Assembly (NCBI GenBank): GCA_963971425.1
Contig: CAXARX010000684.1
Location: forward strand, 1 to 64,000
Direction of reading: 5' to 3'
Origin: Bryoerythrophyllum caledonicum
Taxonomy: Eukaryota > Streptophyta > Bryopsida > Pottiales > Pottiaceae
DNA: 64,000 nucleotides
In this document: positions 52,442-62,580 of the stretch, piece by piece
Layout of the letters: every line of letters starts with the position of its first letter
How positions within the stretch are numbered: the first letter of the stretch is position 1
Position numbers and translations under genes: made by a program
The notes under the pieces: model-generated
What the model saw: only the letters and a program-made list of their open reading frames with translations
Told to the model about the DNA's origin: nothing
Database searches by the model: none

Positions 52442-55400
52442 ATGGATTATTCCGAAGCGTCCGCATCATGCAATGTTCAAGTCATTTGCGTCGGCTGCAA
52501 AACGGCACATTTCAAGCGCGCGCGCAACGTGGCAGAAGACATTGCGTATCGATTTGGTGCTGAAGATTACAAGGCGCATACATGCCATGCCGAAGTGTTT
52601 AGCGAGCCGTGCACGTCACAACAAGCGCTGCAACGCGCGCAACGGTTTTTTGAATGCGGCGAATGCCACTCACCCGTCGTATTTAGCGAAGTCGAAATGG
52701 AGCGTCACCTAGACAACACGCATCGGTTTCAACGCGCAGCAACAATGCCAACACTTTACCAAGCACTCCTACTGATGCACGCTATGAATCCGAACGCACA
52801 CGACTTGCAGCTAGATGACGACATGTCTGATACTTGCAGTGGCCATGACGACGCTGAAGACATTGAATTGCCCACGCGCGATATCGTCCCCGAAGCGGCA
52901 ATTACAGCGCAGGTTGGTGGCTGGTGTACGTACCGACTTCAAGTTCGATCCGATGCACGACACGTCATTGAACTAAAACACAATCATGCTGCTTCGCCGC
53001 CTTACATGTCTCGATACGCCCCGCTACTTCAGTTTGCCGTCGATGGCGATGTCATAAAATGCGCGCTGCCGCTTACGCGCATTGATGCTGAAAACGATAA
53101 AGTCTACACTGTCGAACGCATAGCATGCACGTTAGTGTATGACAAGCGCGATGCTGACCGATTAACGTCAGCTTTGCAATGGATTATGCCGCTTGATTTG
53201 GCACCGGACGTTGACGAAAATGTTGATATTGTGACGCATGGCTACACGGCAACGCTTATCGATCCACCCGAACCAGCTGCTGGCAATCATGCCGCCGAAA
53301 TGTACGCAAAAGCACATGCGGTGTTTGTCGAAGGCGGCATGCAGTCGTACCAGTTGCGTATTGACGGTATCGAATGCATAACGGACGATACCCGATACTT
53401 GCCGAGTGTTACGCTGCAGCAAGCGCCAAGATCAGTATCCATACCAATGAGCATTACCGAAGGTTACATTACGCGCCGCGTGCAAAATATCTGCGTGTAC
53501 TGCTTTTACGAGTGCCACGACGCGGATGTTACTGGTGCACCACGCCGCGATATGCTGCTGACGCACTATTGGCAACACGTGCCGCGCAGCATTGCAGATG
53601 AACGACACGATACTAAAAACGGCATTCTAATGCGGCATGCGTTCGACGATGCGTGCTTCCAGTCGAAATCAATTACGTGTCGTTTACAGCGCAGTAATAT
53701 CAAGTATTGGGCGCGTGCATTTGGATGCGTTGCTACATATGCTGACAAGGACAACGTGGAAAAGCTTTTGCCTATTCGGTTTCGTGACTGCTTTGAAGGC
53801 GAAGGCGAATATACAATATTGGCAAATACCAAGCAACAGTTTGCATGCTTGCGCAATGCGGAAAAGGGTATTGTGCATTCGTTTGAAAGTCGGCTAACGC
53901 TACACAAGCTACCACCGGAAATTGAAACGTTGTCGTTTGTGGCACTACCAGCATCGCTACCACATCGGGTTGACCCGGCATCGCATATGCGCGTTCAAGT
54001 TTGCCAAGAAGCAAGTGCATGGAAATGCCGCTTACCACCGCATTTTACGCCAATCGGGCCGATTCGAGATACTGATTACAAGCTAGTTGCACTGGACGTG
54101 TGTGTACTATACGCGGCGTACGAACAAAATGCAAGCCCGATTGCCGCCGTCACCGACGAGCATGTATCAGCACTACGTCAGGCTGTATCAGATGCTGATG
54201 GCATTGCAAGCCGACATACTAGCGTTGCACCGGTAGAATCGTATCAAAACACTACAGTCGTAGCAAAGCAATGCAGCTCTGGTTTTGTCGACTTTGACCG
54301 CCGGTATGGCGATCGCGAAATTTGGCTCGGCTTCGACATATCTATTGCCGAACCGCATCAGACGACGACGGTGGCGTTTGAGCAGCACCGGACAATGCAT
54401 TATGATGGCGCGGAGTTTGTGCTTGACGGTATCGATATTATGCCACATAACGTAACAATCTATCCGCCGTCCATACTTACTACTTCGCGCGGGCACATTT
54501 TGTGCGGCGAGTTGGTAGGCGCGGCAGTCGAGTACTACGACAAGGAGCGCGGGCAGCCGCTTTGGATTCCGATGCTAAATGCTGATTCGCGCGAGCCATA
54601 CGAAGAACCTGGCGTGCGCCGAATTATGCCGAATTACGAAAGCGCAGAACGAGCATTGCAAGATAGCGCACGGCACGTTTTGGTAATTGATGACGTACAC
54701 AATCCGATGCGCTTGCGCGTGTACGGAAAGCGTGCGCAAGTAGCGGGCAACGCGCGCATTCTGTGCAAGTCGTACACGCGCACCAATGGCGTTCACGAGC
54801 ATGCTTCACCGGCAAAGCTGCAAGGTGGCATGGTGGCACAGCAAATTAGCGTCAGAGTGTGCTACAAGCTGCGCGGTAAAGATCCGCAAAGTATCGACTC
54901 GCACTACATGGCGAACGAGCGCTTGATGCCGCCACTCGTGTCCATGCACAATATTCACGAGCAAGTATGGCGCCGCCCTGCGGAAAACACGTTCATCATT
55001 AACGGTTTCTTTGGCAGTACCAAGCTGACCGACTTTCGCGACCACTGACGCGTATTTGGCATGCCGGTATTTGCTCCGGAAATGCATATTACCACCGATC
55101 AAGTTGAAAAGGGCGCGAACGTGTTTCGGTTTCCTTTTCGGCTCGGTGCGTCGATAGCGCGCAAATGGGTAGCACTCGTACATTACATGGGTGCGCATAA
55201 TGACAGCCGTCCGGCATGGCTAATTGTTAGTGCGCCTGATCCTTGGTGTTCCATCAAATCGCGACTCAGCACGTGTCGTTCAATTTTCAGTCACGATCTG
55301 GATCGCATGGCTCGATATGCGCAATCTGCCGCTAGCGAAATAAAGTGTAACGGGCGCATGTGTATCAGCATTACGTACGGGCAAAAGTTTGTTGATCCAA

Positions 55401-56098
55401 TGATACAAATGCAAATGCGATGCAATAACGATAATACGGATATTATTGAAGTGCCGTATGCCATCATTGACGAAGGTCGAACAGGCGAGGCATCGCGCCG
55501 TGTTGCTCGTACCGTTATTTTAATGGTACAATACGATCCGATGCTACCACAGCAAGCTGCATCAGTCATGCCGCCAGCACTTGCCGACGATGGATATATT
55601 GAACGACACTTGCTTATTACCGACTTGCCGACCATGATGGCAATTAGCGGTGGCAGAAATCCGCAACGCGATATTGACACGTTAAGCGGCGTCGGCATGG
55701 CGTTTGCAGGGACACTTCCACGAGTTGACAAGCTATGCATTTACGTCAAGTATGTCACCACCGCAGCAATTGATGAAGAATATACCACGATCTATTTGGC
55801 GTTGCAGCAAGACAAGCATTTCGACGGCAAAGACAAACGCGCACTCATTATGCATCAAATGCCAAACGACGAAACGACCGCGCGAGCTATTGTCAAGTAT
55901 TCGCCGTTTACCGTTGCCGGGCAGTTTTCAACACGCGTCGCCGTGCAAGACGCTACAGTACCAATGGAATTGTATGGCGTTGGCGATTTGAAGCCGAGTT
56001 GGTTTGCAAATTGGCTCGATATTGTGTTGCCGGGGCAAATTCAACGCACAGACTTGTATCGCGCGGTTGGCGTATGTGTTTTAGTTAAATTTTTGTAA
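52442..56098 (+). pseudogene. Virus-like element, right arm: very large zinc-finger protein of unknown role
   Basis: Starts MDYSEASASCNVQVICVGCK. The N-terminus has Cys/His pairs (Cys 10, 16, 19, 48, 57) and a C2H2 finger (Cys 72, Cys 75, His 89, His 94). The rest is long, strand-rich and mostly free of low complexity, with no membrane span. It accounts for about 3.6 kb and is the largest gene in the element, so a major structural protein is possible, but no jelly-roll motif can be named by eye. The open part is unusually long for chance. This copy appears broken about once. Strongly conserved with the left copy; a histone-like or enzyme role is not suggested by any motif. Confidence 0.55.
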
Positions 56099-56172
56099 CG
56101 GTACATGACAATAGCGACAGTAAAAAACAACAGCAATTAGTCATCATCATAATTTGCAACGTGTCTGCGCTT

Positions 56173-56637
56173 CTATTTGCTAGCATCAACTTTTTTACTA
56201 TTCATGTTTGTATCTTTCTCGCTACTACCGTACTGCAACTGCGCTCGAACCGACTCGTTTTTAATTAAAGATTCATCGACTATACCCGCATCAACTAGCG
56301 CTTGCGCAATCTGCACAATTTCGTATGCGTCCGTATGGTCCATGACGGTTGGTGCTTGCGCGCGCTTGTCAAATACCGCCATAATATATGAGCATCGCAG
56401 CTTTGTCGGAATTCCGTTCAGCAACAGCGGCTTGTGCCATGCTTGGTATTGCACATATCCGGTATCTGGTAGTTGTTGCAATATACGCTGCCATTCGGTA
56501 TCTGGTGTATCGGCTTGCTGTACGCTAACGTCCAATGCGGCAAGTGTTGATGCTTCGGCAAGCGGTTGTTGCTGTTGTTGCTGCAAAGCGGCGAGTTCAT
56601 GCGGTGCAATTAAATAAAATTCGTAAGGCGCCGATTG
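56173..56637 (-). CDS. Virus-like element, right arm: Gln-rich small protein
   Basis: About 150 residues beginning near APHELAALQQQQQQPLAEAS. The segment DTEWQRILQQLPDTGYVQYQ and a helical end (AYEIVQIAQALVDAGIV) are shared with the left copy. The gene start overlaps the end of the preceding gene (56610) in another frame. The 3' end faces the large gene about 75 bp away. Function unknown. Confidence 0.5.
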   Translation of the reverse strand, partial: QSAPYEFYLIAPHELAALQQQQQQPLAEASTLAALDVSVQQADTPDTEWQRILQQLPDTGYVQYQAWHKPLLLNGIPTKLRCSYIMAVFDKRAQAPTVMDHTDAYEIVQIAQALVDAGIVDESLIKNESVRAQLQYGSSEKDTNMNSKKVDASK

Positions 56638-57455
56638 CCCTGCCCCGGAAAGAGGCATACTGCACAATGTCGTGTTAAAATATCCGCCGCAAATTGCAAT
56701 GCCGGAAATGCGCTGTCTACTAATGCATATGCTGTTACAGTCGTTAGCGATTCGGTACTTGCCAATTGCGTTAGCGCAACGCAATGTGGCGTAACAATTT
56801 GCTGACGCAACGCGTTGGTAAGATTGTAAAAACCGCGCTCGTTCACCAGTAGATTGTTTGCCAATTCGCGGAAACACGTGTATGCGTCATGATGCATGCT
56901 ATTACGCGCTTGCCGCATAAATACGTTTCGCGGTAGCAGCACGCTTGCAAGTAGCCATCCACGAAAAAAAAACATGTTGATGAATTTCGAGTCTCGACAT
57001 TCGGCTTCCGCATCGCTGCATTGCGGTGTAGCGTAAGGAAGCATGTGTGTTAGTAACAAATCCAGTAGCGGGTATATTTTATTGAACACTCCCCATAATG
57101 CTTTGCGTTGGTTTTTCAATTGCCTGTTGATGCTGTCGCTATTGTCAGGTTGTTGCCCGTAAACGATAGCTGCCATGCGCGGCTTGTACTGGCTATACGA
57201 TGCCAACTGCTCGCGCGACATTGCCTTAAACTTGACACACATTAAATACTCGGCATTTTGCAGTAGCTTGGTTAGCGCATCAAACGCACATGGCGATAGA
57301 TAGTGTGTGAGTGCATGTGCTACGCGCTTGGGTAGTAAATACAATGCCCATAACTGACGGAAGCACTGCTGCATGCACATCGTGCAGCGCCAAAAACGCC
57401 GTTCGCTTTTCATGTCGTGGATCACACCAAAACCGGCAAATGTCAGGCGTGCCAA
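56610..57455 (-). CDS. Virus-like element, right arm: conserved helical protein next to the ATPase
   Basis: 281 residues, likely starting at MKSERRFWRCTMCMQQCFRQ, or at the ATG slightly upstream. The part with AHALTHYLSPCAFDALTKLL, then QNAEYLMCVKFKAM, a run of basic residues and LLDLLL follows the rhythm of a small helical protein commonly found beside the packaging ATPase in metazoan Polinton-like elements. That is a resemblance from memory, not a search. A longer C-terminal part (FFFRGWLLASVLLP and LTRHCAVCLFPGQ) is not recognised. It overlaps the 3' end of the ATPase frame. Confidence 0.45.
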   Translation of the reverse strand: MARLTFAGFGVIHDMKSERRFWRCTMCMQQCFRQLWALYLLPKRVAHALTHYLSPCAFDALTKLLQNAEYLMCVKFKAMSREQLASYSQYKPRMAAIVYGQQPDNSDSINRQLKNQRKALWGVFNKIYPLLDLLLTHMLPYATPQCSDAEAECRDSKFINMFFFRGWLLASVLLPRNVFMRQARNSMHHDAYTCFRELANNLLVNERGFYNLTNALRQQIVTPHCVALTQLASTESLTTVTAYALVDSAFPALQFAADILTRHCAVCLFPGQGNRRLTNFI

Positions 57456-58059
57456 ATTTCAAATCCACAACCAAACAGTGATGTGGGTTTTGTCGCGATG
57501 CATGCGCAATCAAGTTGTTGAGTATGCGAGTTTGTCGTGGCAGCCCAAGCTTGCTTTGAAAGCGTTGATACTGCTCGGCGTCCGCGGGATTGCGAAACAA
57601 AAAGAAGTAGTCGGCGTTGCGTCGACTATCAAGCGCGCTACGACCTTGACAACTTAAATTTTGCACGAGTAGAAATATAGACAACTGATTATGGTGTGAC
57701 AATCTACGAAACAATGCACTTATAAATGCCGATTCTGCCACTACATGCTGCATATCGTCAATTACAATCAAGGCGTTTGTTAAAGATTCAAAAAACTCGA
57801 GTGGCGGAACGCCAACTACATAAGTGACGTCAGGTATGCGTTGTGATTGCGGAACGGCGATTTCGGTTATCCAGAATGTTCTGTTTCGCGGCCACGGATG
57901 AATCAGGTGATTTGCGATAATGTAACGCAAAAGCGTTGTCTTCCCGCTTGCACTCGGGCCAGAAACAATGCAGCGGCCCGGCTGATAAAACCGCGGATCG
58001 GCATGTAGCGTTATGCGCGGGCGTTGTCCGGCCATTGCGCCCATGTCGGGCGCGTCCAT
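57280..58059 (-). CDS. Virus-like element: A32/FtsK-HerA-type genome-packaging ATPase
   Basis: 259-codon frame starting MDAPDMGAMAGQRPRITLHA. Walker A GPSASGKTTLLRYII is at residues 34-48 and Walker B NALIVIDDMQ near 95-104. Then come LSHHNQLSIFLLVQNLS (sensor-like QN), SRRNADYFFLFRNPADAEQY and a final LVVDLKFG strand. The HH-n-s-x-x-x-x-x-QN and RN-x-x-Y-x-x-x-F-x-N-x-x-D blocks are those of Polinton/adintovirus ATPases, which pump DNA into capsids. The last 45 residues, after RFWCDP, overlap the next gene and may not be original. Upstream, another frame overlaps its start, as expected in compact viral DNA. Confidence 0.75.
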   Translation of the reverse strand: MDAPDMGAMAGQRPRITLHADPRFYQPGRCIVSGPSASGKTTLLRYIIANHLIHPWPRNRTFWITEIAVPQSQRIPDVTYVVGVPPLEFFESLTNALIVIDDMQHVVAESAFISALFRRLSHHNQLSIFLLVQNLSCQGRSALDSRRNADYFFLFRNPADAEQYQRFQSKLGLPRQTRILNNLIAHASRQNPHHCLVVDLKFGTPDICRFWCDPRHEKRTAFLALHDVHAAVLPSVMGIVFTTQARSTCTHTLSIAMCV

Positions 58060-58267
58060 TCCAATTCGCGCGTGCTACTCAAATCTGGTAGTACTTGTCG
58101 TTTAATGTAGCATGCGGTAAAGCTTTGCGGATAGAATCGCCACGTCACCATACGATCTTGAATAACACGAAATGATTCTTGCGTAACGGCTACTGGCGTT
58201 GGGTTTGCGCTATACAGTGCATCTCGAAACATTTGCCGAGTCAGCAAATTGTGTCGTGCCCGTATAC
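58011..58267 (-). pseudogene. Virus-like element: part of a gene upstream of the ATPase, interrupted by an LTR insertion
   Basis: Contains QMFRDALYSANPTPVAVTQE and MVTWRFYPQSFTACYIKRQV, ending in WTRPTWAQWPDNARA, overlapping the ATPase start by about 50 bases. The upstream part is separated by the LTR retrotransposon that begins at 58268. No family recognised. Confidence 0.5.
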
Positions 58268-59247
58268 TGTGAGCGTAGCTCACGTCCGACCGATAGATAT
58301 GACGGATACTTGTGGCTTCGACCGCAAGTATCATAGATATTGATATATCATCATGTATGCGCTATATCCGCATCAACGTGTAACGCTATATTACATTCAT
58401 CATGGTCTAAGCATATTGGCTATTGGCTATCGTTAAGAGAAAAGTGGATATCTGGCTATCCGAAATGGTGACTGTATTCCGTAGCGAGATGTAGCTTGGC
58501 TATTGAGTGGATATGGACGAGCATAAGTAAAAGTAAAGAGATATGTGACATTGTGTATTCGAACAGTAGGCAAAGCGAAAGTACAAGGTATCTTGGATAT
58601 TCAAGATATTGCAAGTCAGCGGCTTAAAGGCATTGGCTGATGACCGGAAGAGATATGCTATGGAAAAGTACAGTGTGAATGTGCGCATTAAATGTCGTCA
58701 AGCCAACTTGGCAAACAGCAAGAAGCTTATCGGCAAAAAGCGAAGGTTAATCGGCACAACGCAAAGTGTGCACAGGAAGTTGAGCAGACACTCGCAAGAC
58801 AACAAAGTGCATTGCGTAGTCTGCGTGAGTGTAATTAGTATATAAGCACGTAGTCTGCTCATTATTAATAAGAAGTGTTTTCTACAACGAAGTTCTGCGC
58901 GAGTGAACGGCGTTAGTTGAACGCGTTCAGCTCTGCGGTTTATTTTATAAGTTTTTATGCATTGTTCTTTGTATTTAATTTATACAACTTGTTTTAACGT
59001 CCAATTCAACATTAAAGTTGATGCTTCGTCGTTCAACAACAAAGTCATTGCTTTGTGGTTCTATCTATGGTTTACGTATTTGTCTAAGCCTCCAGCTGTG
59101 GTGTGCGCCTTACAAACGCACAAGATACTGCGGCTGCGACAACGGATATTAATATCCGCGACAACAACAACAACAAGATATTGAGGATAGCGGCTCGGAT
59201 ACGCCTATCCTGAGCGAAAAAAGAAGGTCTGAGGTTTAGAGCTTACA
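58268..59247 (+). repeat. LTR (first) of LTR retrotransposon 2
   Basis: 980 bp, TGTGAGC...GCTTACA. A TATA-like TTAGTATATAAGCACG near 58836-58851 probably drives transcription. Contains short repeats of GGCTATTGGCTATCG type near its left end. Confidence 0.85.
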
Positions 59248-59638
59248 TTTTGGTCCGGTGACTGAGTGTCACCAGACGCTGCAGCGGCTTGCGGACGTTT
59301 GGCGGATTCGGCGACGAAAAGAAACGAAGAAACAAGTGGGTGAAAGAACGTGGAAGTTTGGTTTGGAACTGGTTGCTTGGCACGACAGTACGGAGGCGAT
59401 TGTGCTCTTTTGTCGGCAAGTATACGCAGTGTGTTATTTTGGTTTTGCTGTTGCAAATTTGTTTTGTTGCTGCTTTGATCGATAAGGCGGCTGGTCAACG
59501 CATTTTGTGCGCTCCGCATTGTGAGCGGCAGTGGTTCGTGGTGTACACGAAGAGAAAAAAGCAATGGTCAAGTCAAGTTGTGGCTTGCCAGATATTTGGT
59601 TGCGTGGATATTAGTATCTAGCAACGTCATCGATAAAA

Positions 59639-62173
59639 ATGGCTAACAATGGTGAAAGCGACAACGGTGTTGCTCAACAGCTGGTGGATATTCTACAACA
59701 GCTGAGTTACGGACAAGATCCGCAAATTGTGCCGTATACTGGAGATATCAGCATGGATATTAAAAAGTGGCTCGACGACTTTGAGATAGTCGCCGATGGT
59801 AAAGATTGGCCTGAAAAAGTACGGTTGAAAAAGTTACCGATGTATCTACGTCTGCATGCTACTCGATGGTACATCAACACGTACAAAAGAAGAGGCCGGA
59901 TACCAGTATCCATGGCGGAGTTGAAAGAAGCATTGATTAAACATTTCAAGCCTGTAGGTTTTCGTGATGCTTTGCGATCCCGAATGCTACGACGGAAGAT
60001 TGGTTTGAATGAAGACGTGCAAAGCTACTTCAACGATAAAGTCGATCTAATGGCACGAATCGACTTGGATATGACGGATATTGACAAGATGTACTATCTT
60101 AAGGAAGGTTTGTCATCAAATTTCCCGCTATATGAGAAAGTTGCGACTACTCTAATAACAGGAACAAAGAGTGTGGAATCGTTCCTCGCCGTGGCGCAAA
60201 TAGCCGAAGAAATATTGCAGCGTAAGCATGATCGATATTCGAAAGGACAACTGACAGAGTCGAATAACGATGCGTATCCGCAGAGTGAAGAACAAGATAG
60301 CGAGGATGATGCTGTCGATAGCGAAACTGAATCGGATACGGAACAAAATGAAATTGAAGATGAAGATGAGGGAGACAAGGAGCAAAACGACGGATATTAC
60401 GAAGAAACAACAACGTATATGCAGTCGAACGAAATACAACCTGTTTATGGCGGCAATAGTCTCGCAACATCCGACACAAAATCATCTCGTCAGGATGAAT
60501 ATCCATATCGTCGAAGAAACGATTCGAATGTATATTCGACGGATAGTGGTTATAATGAAAGTGCGAAGAGTACTCGACACTCAAGACCGATTATTTGTTA
60601 TGCTTGTGGTGAAGAAGGGCATATACAAACATCATCAATGTGTCCAGCTCGAGCGGAGATGAACACGCTTGAGGCCGTCACGAAGAATTTGGATACGAGT
60701 GAAGATAGGTCTGGATATGATTCTGTTGTTAATCTTATTCGTTTACCTAATGGTATGAAACAGATACCAGTCGACATTTTTGGACTCAAGATACGAGCAT
60801 TACTTGATACTGGTGCGACGCATACGCTAATGAATGAACGCATTTACAAGTTGGCGCTCGTCAAACCGAAGCTACAAGAGGAAACAGTGAACGCTCGTAT
60901 GCTGAATGGTAAATATTTGACATCGCTTGGTAGCGTATCGACAAATATCCGGGTTGGTAATTATCAACGGATGGCTTCAATGTTGATGCTGTCGAAAGAA
61001 GCTATGGGATATCACGATATGATCATTGGTAGCGATTTAATGCAGCAAATGAATGCGAATATCGATTATGGTACGAACAGTATTCGCATACCTCCATCTG
61101 AAGTGAAGGTATATCCGGCTGAAGTCGTTAAGATAGCTGCTCGAAGTAAAGCGGAGATAGCTGTGACGATGTCGTCAAATATCGTGCAAGGTTTATTCAA
61201 GCCTTCACTACCTTTAAGTGAACAACGAGGTTTAACGTCTGGATATGCTGTCGTTAAAGCTCGAAATGGGATATTCCGTGTATCGATTGCAAACGTAGGC
61301 ATGGAGCCTCAAACAATCGACACGTCAACAGCTATTGGAACGGTGGAACCGTTAACTGACTGCGCAATGTGGACAGCTTTCAATGCAAGTGAATCATCGC
61401 ATCATGATGAAGCTGAAGCTGAAATTGTTGACAATAACGCGAGTCACGAACAAAAGCAACGCGTCAAGATATATCCGTCTAACAACAGACGGATATCTCG
61501 CCAAGATATTATTAGCTGGTCTGCAGCTGATTTTATTGAACATTTAAATAACGATTTTACTGATAATAGTATCACACAGAGGAAAGGCCAAGGTATTGGT
61601 GCATATGGTGCTCAAGTCTTGAACATCTCAGCAAGCGATGAAGTTGAGGATATTGCCTCGACAGATAACCGAACATCAGCAGCAACCAATCTTGCAATGG
61701 ATTTTGACAAAGGCAAAGATACCTTGGATATTAGAAGTTTAAGTGACAAAGTCAAGAAACTGAAGGCGGATATTGTTATTCAAGAAGTGGATATGGATTC
61801 ATCAAGTAAGCTACCAGCCGATACGAAGATTTCTTCCATAAAAAATGCTTGTGGTAATAAGATATGGCGTAAAATACGACAAGTTTGCAAGTACGCAACG
61901 CGTCGTCGTACAAGCTCGAACACTGGTGCTAATAAAAAGATAGTTCGATTTAACGTTGATGAATATAGGACACAGCATCAGTTGAAAACTCGTCAATCCA
62001 CCGTGGCAAAAGATAGCGACATGACTGACGATAAAGAAATGATACATGTTATTCGATCAGTAGCCGATGCAGGTCGACGTATGATACCGATCGTGGATAC
62101 GGCAGGCGTATGTGAGGTCTTGAACAACGAAGTACATTGTCGTTCAACATCTCGGATTTTGGGTGGTTTGTGA
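59639..62173 (+). CDS. Gag-protease protein of LTR retrotransposon 2
   Basis: 844 residues from MANNGESDNGVAQQLVDILQ. The Gag/capsid-like region spans residues about 35-200: DISMDIKKWLDDFEIVADG, YINTYKRRGRIPVSMAELKE, LIKHFKPVGFRDALRSRMLR and DVQSYFNDKV. An acidic Glu/Asp linker lies near 215-260. A zinc knuckle CYACGEEGHIQTSSMC is near 320. An aspartic protease with ALLDTGATHTLMNE is near 390. The last 350 residues lack a recognised domain. Gag packages element RNA and the protease matures it in relatives. The frame looks open throughout. It ends without a polymerase, so the unit depends on another element. Confidence 0.85.
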   Translation: MANNGESDNGVAQQLVDILQQLSYGQDPQIVPYTGDISMDIKKWLDDFEIVADGKDWPEKVRLKKLPMYLRLHATRWYINTYKRRGRIPVSMAELKEALIKHFKPVGFRDALRSRMLRRKIGLNEDVQSYFNDKVDLMARIDLDMTDIDKMYYLKEGLSSNFPLYEKVATTLITGTKSVESFLAVAQIAEEILQRKHDRYSKGQLTESNNDAYPQSEEQDSEDDAVDSETESDTEQNEIEDEDEGDKEQNDGYYEETTTYMQSNEIQPVYGGNSLATSDTKSSRQDEYPYRRRNDSNVYSTDSGYNESAKSTRHSRPIICYACGEEGHIQTSSMCPARAEMNTLEAVTKNLDTSEDRSGYDSVVNLIRLPNGMKQIPVDIFGLKIRALLDTGATHTLMNERIYKLALVKPKLQEETVNARMLNGKYLTSLGSVSTNIRVGNYQRMASMLMLSKEAMGYHDMIIGSDLMQQMNANIDYGTNSIRIPPSEVKVYPAEVVKIAARSKAEIAVTMSSNIVQGLFKPSLPLSEQRGLTSGYAVVKARNGIFRVSIANVGMEPQTIDTSTAIGTVEPLTDCAMWTAFNASESSHHDEAEAEIVDNNASHEQKQRVKIYPSNNRRISRQDIISWSAADFIEHLNNDFTDNSITQRKGQGIGAYGAQVLNISASDEVEDIASTDNRTSAATNLAMDFDKGKDTLDIRSLSDKVKKLKADIVIQEVDMDSSSKLPADTKISSIKNACGNKIWRKIRQVCKYATRRRTSSNTGANKKIVRFNVDEYRTQHQLKTRQSTVAKDSDMTDDKEMIHVIRSVADAGRRMIPIVDTAGVCEVLNNEVHCRSTSRILGGL

Positions 62174-62580
62174 TGCCCGAGACGTGCATCCGGATTGTTG
62201 GGGAGGTGTAATGGGATATTAGTTGCAATTGTTTATTGTTATTATTTTTGGATAATATCCGGTGTATATGACTTTGTATTGCTTAAAAGCGCACGCAGGA
62301 TATTTCACGCACGTTGACGATCGGCATGGAACGAAACTTACTGAATGCAGATATCTAATTCATTGTTGACCGTGTCTGACGTTGCTTGCAATATCCTTGG
62401 TGTTGAATATTGATGATACAATTTAGTTTGGTATTTTTTTGAGATATTACGATTTTCTTAATGCTATGTACAACAAGCCTTCGAATGTTAAAGTGGTTTG
62501 CCTGAGCGATAACGACTACAACGCAACTACGATTTGATGGTTTGCGATGCCCGAGACGTGCATCGATTTGATTTGGGGAG
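62174..62580 (+). other. 3' internal untranslated region of LTR retrotransposon 2
   Basis: No frame. GATGCCCGAGACGTGCATC occurs twice (near 62173 and 62547), and GGATAT/ATATCC strings are frequent. Ends in a purine-rich tract before the second LTR. Confidence 0.6.

Larger units (their letters stand above)
32850..58267. mobile_element. Virus-like element, Polinton/adintovirus-like, with inverted duplicate arms (fossil)
   Basis: About 25 kb of gene-dense sequence. Kinship rests on a packaging-type ATPase (57280-58059), a capsid-like frame (33654-34220) and the overlapping-gene layout next to the ATPase. Parts also include a SET/MYND protein, a RING-type protein, a membrane glycoprotein-like protein, a very large zinc-finger protein and a nuclease-like protein. 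A block of about 11 kb is present twice, inverted (35306-44986 and 47082-56823). A stretch compared by eye differs at about 6%, so the arms are separate, moderately old copies. The left arm is broken in roughly six or more places, the right in about two or three. No integrase or DNA polymerase gene was seen in the window. The left edge is uncertain; the right edge here is the insertion point of an LTR element. Confidence 0.65.

Noticed and set aside
32850-58267. Expected Polinton integrase and protein-primed DNA polymerase
   Set aside because: I looked for zinc-binding HHCC plus DDE and for YxDTDS-type polymerase motifs in the visible frames and found none, so neither is annotated.
59258-59621. 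Short frames in the leader of LTR retrotransposon 2 (repeated at 63629-63992)
   Set aside because: They lie between the primer-site-like sequence and the Gag start, overlap on both strands and have no domain.
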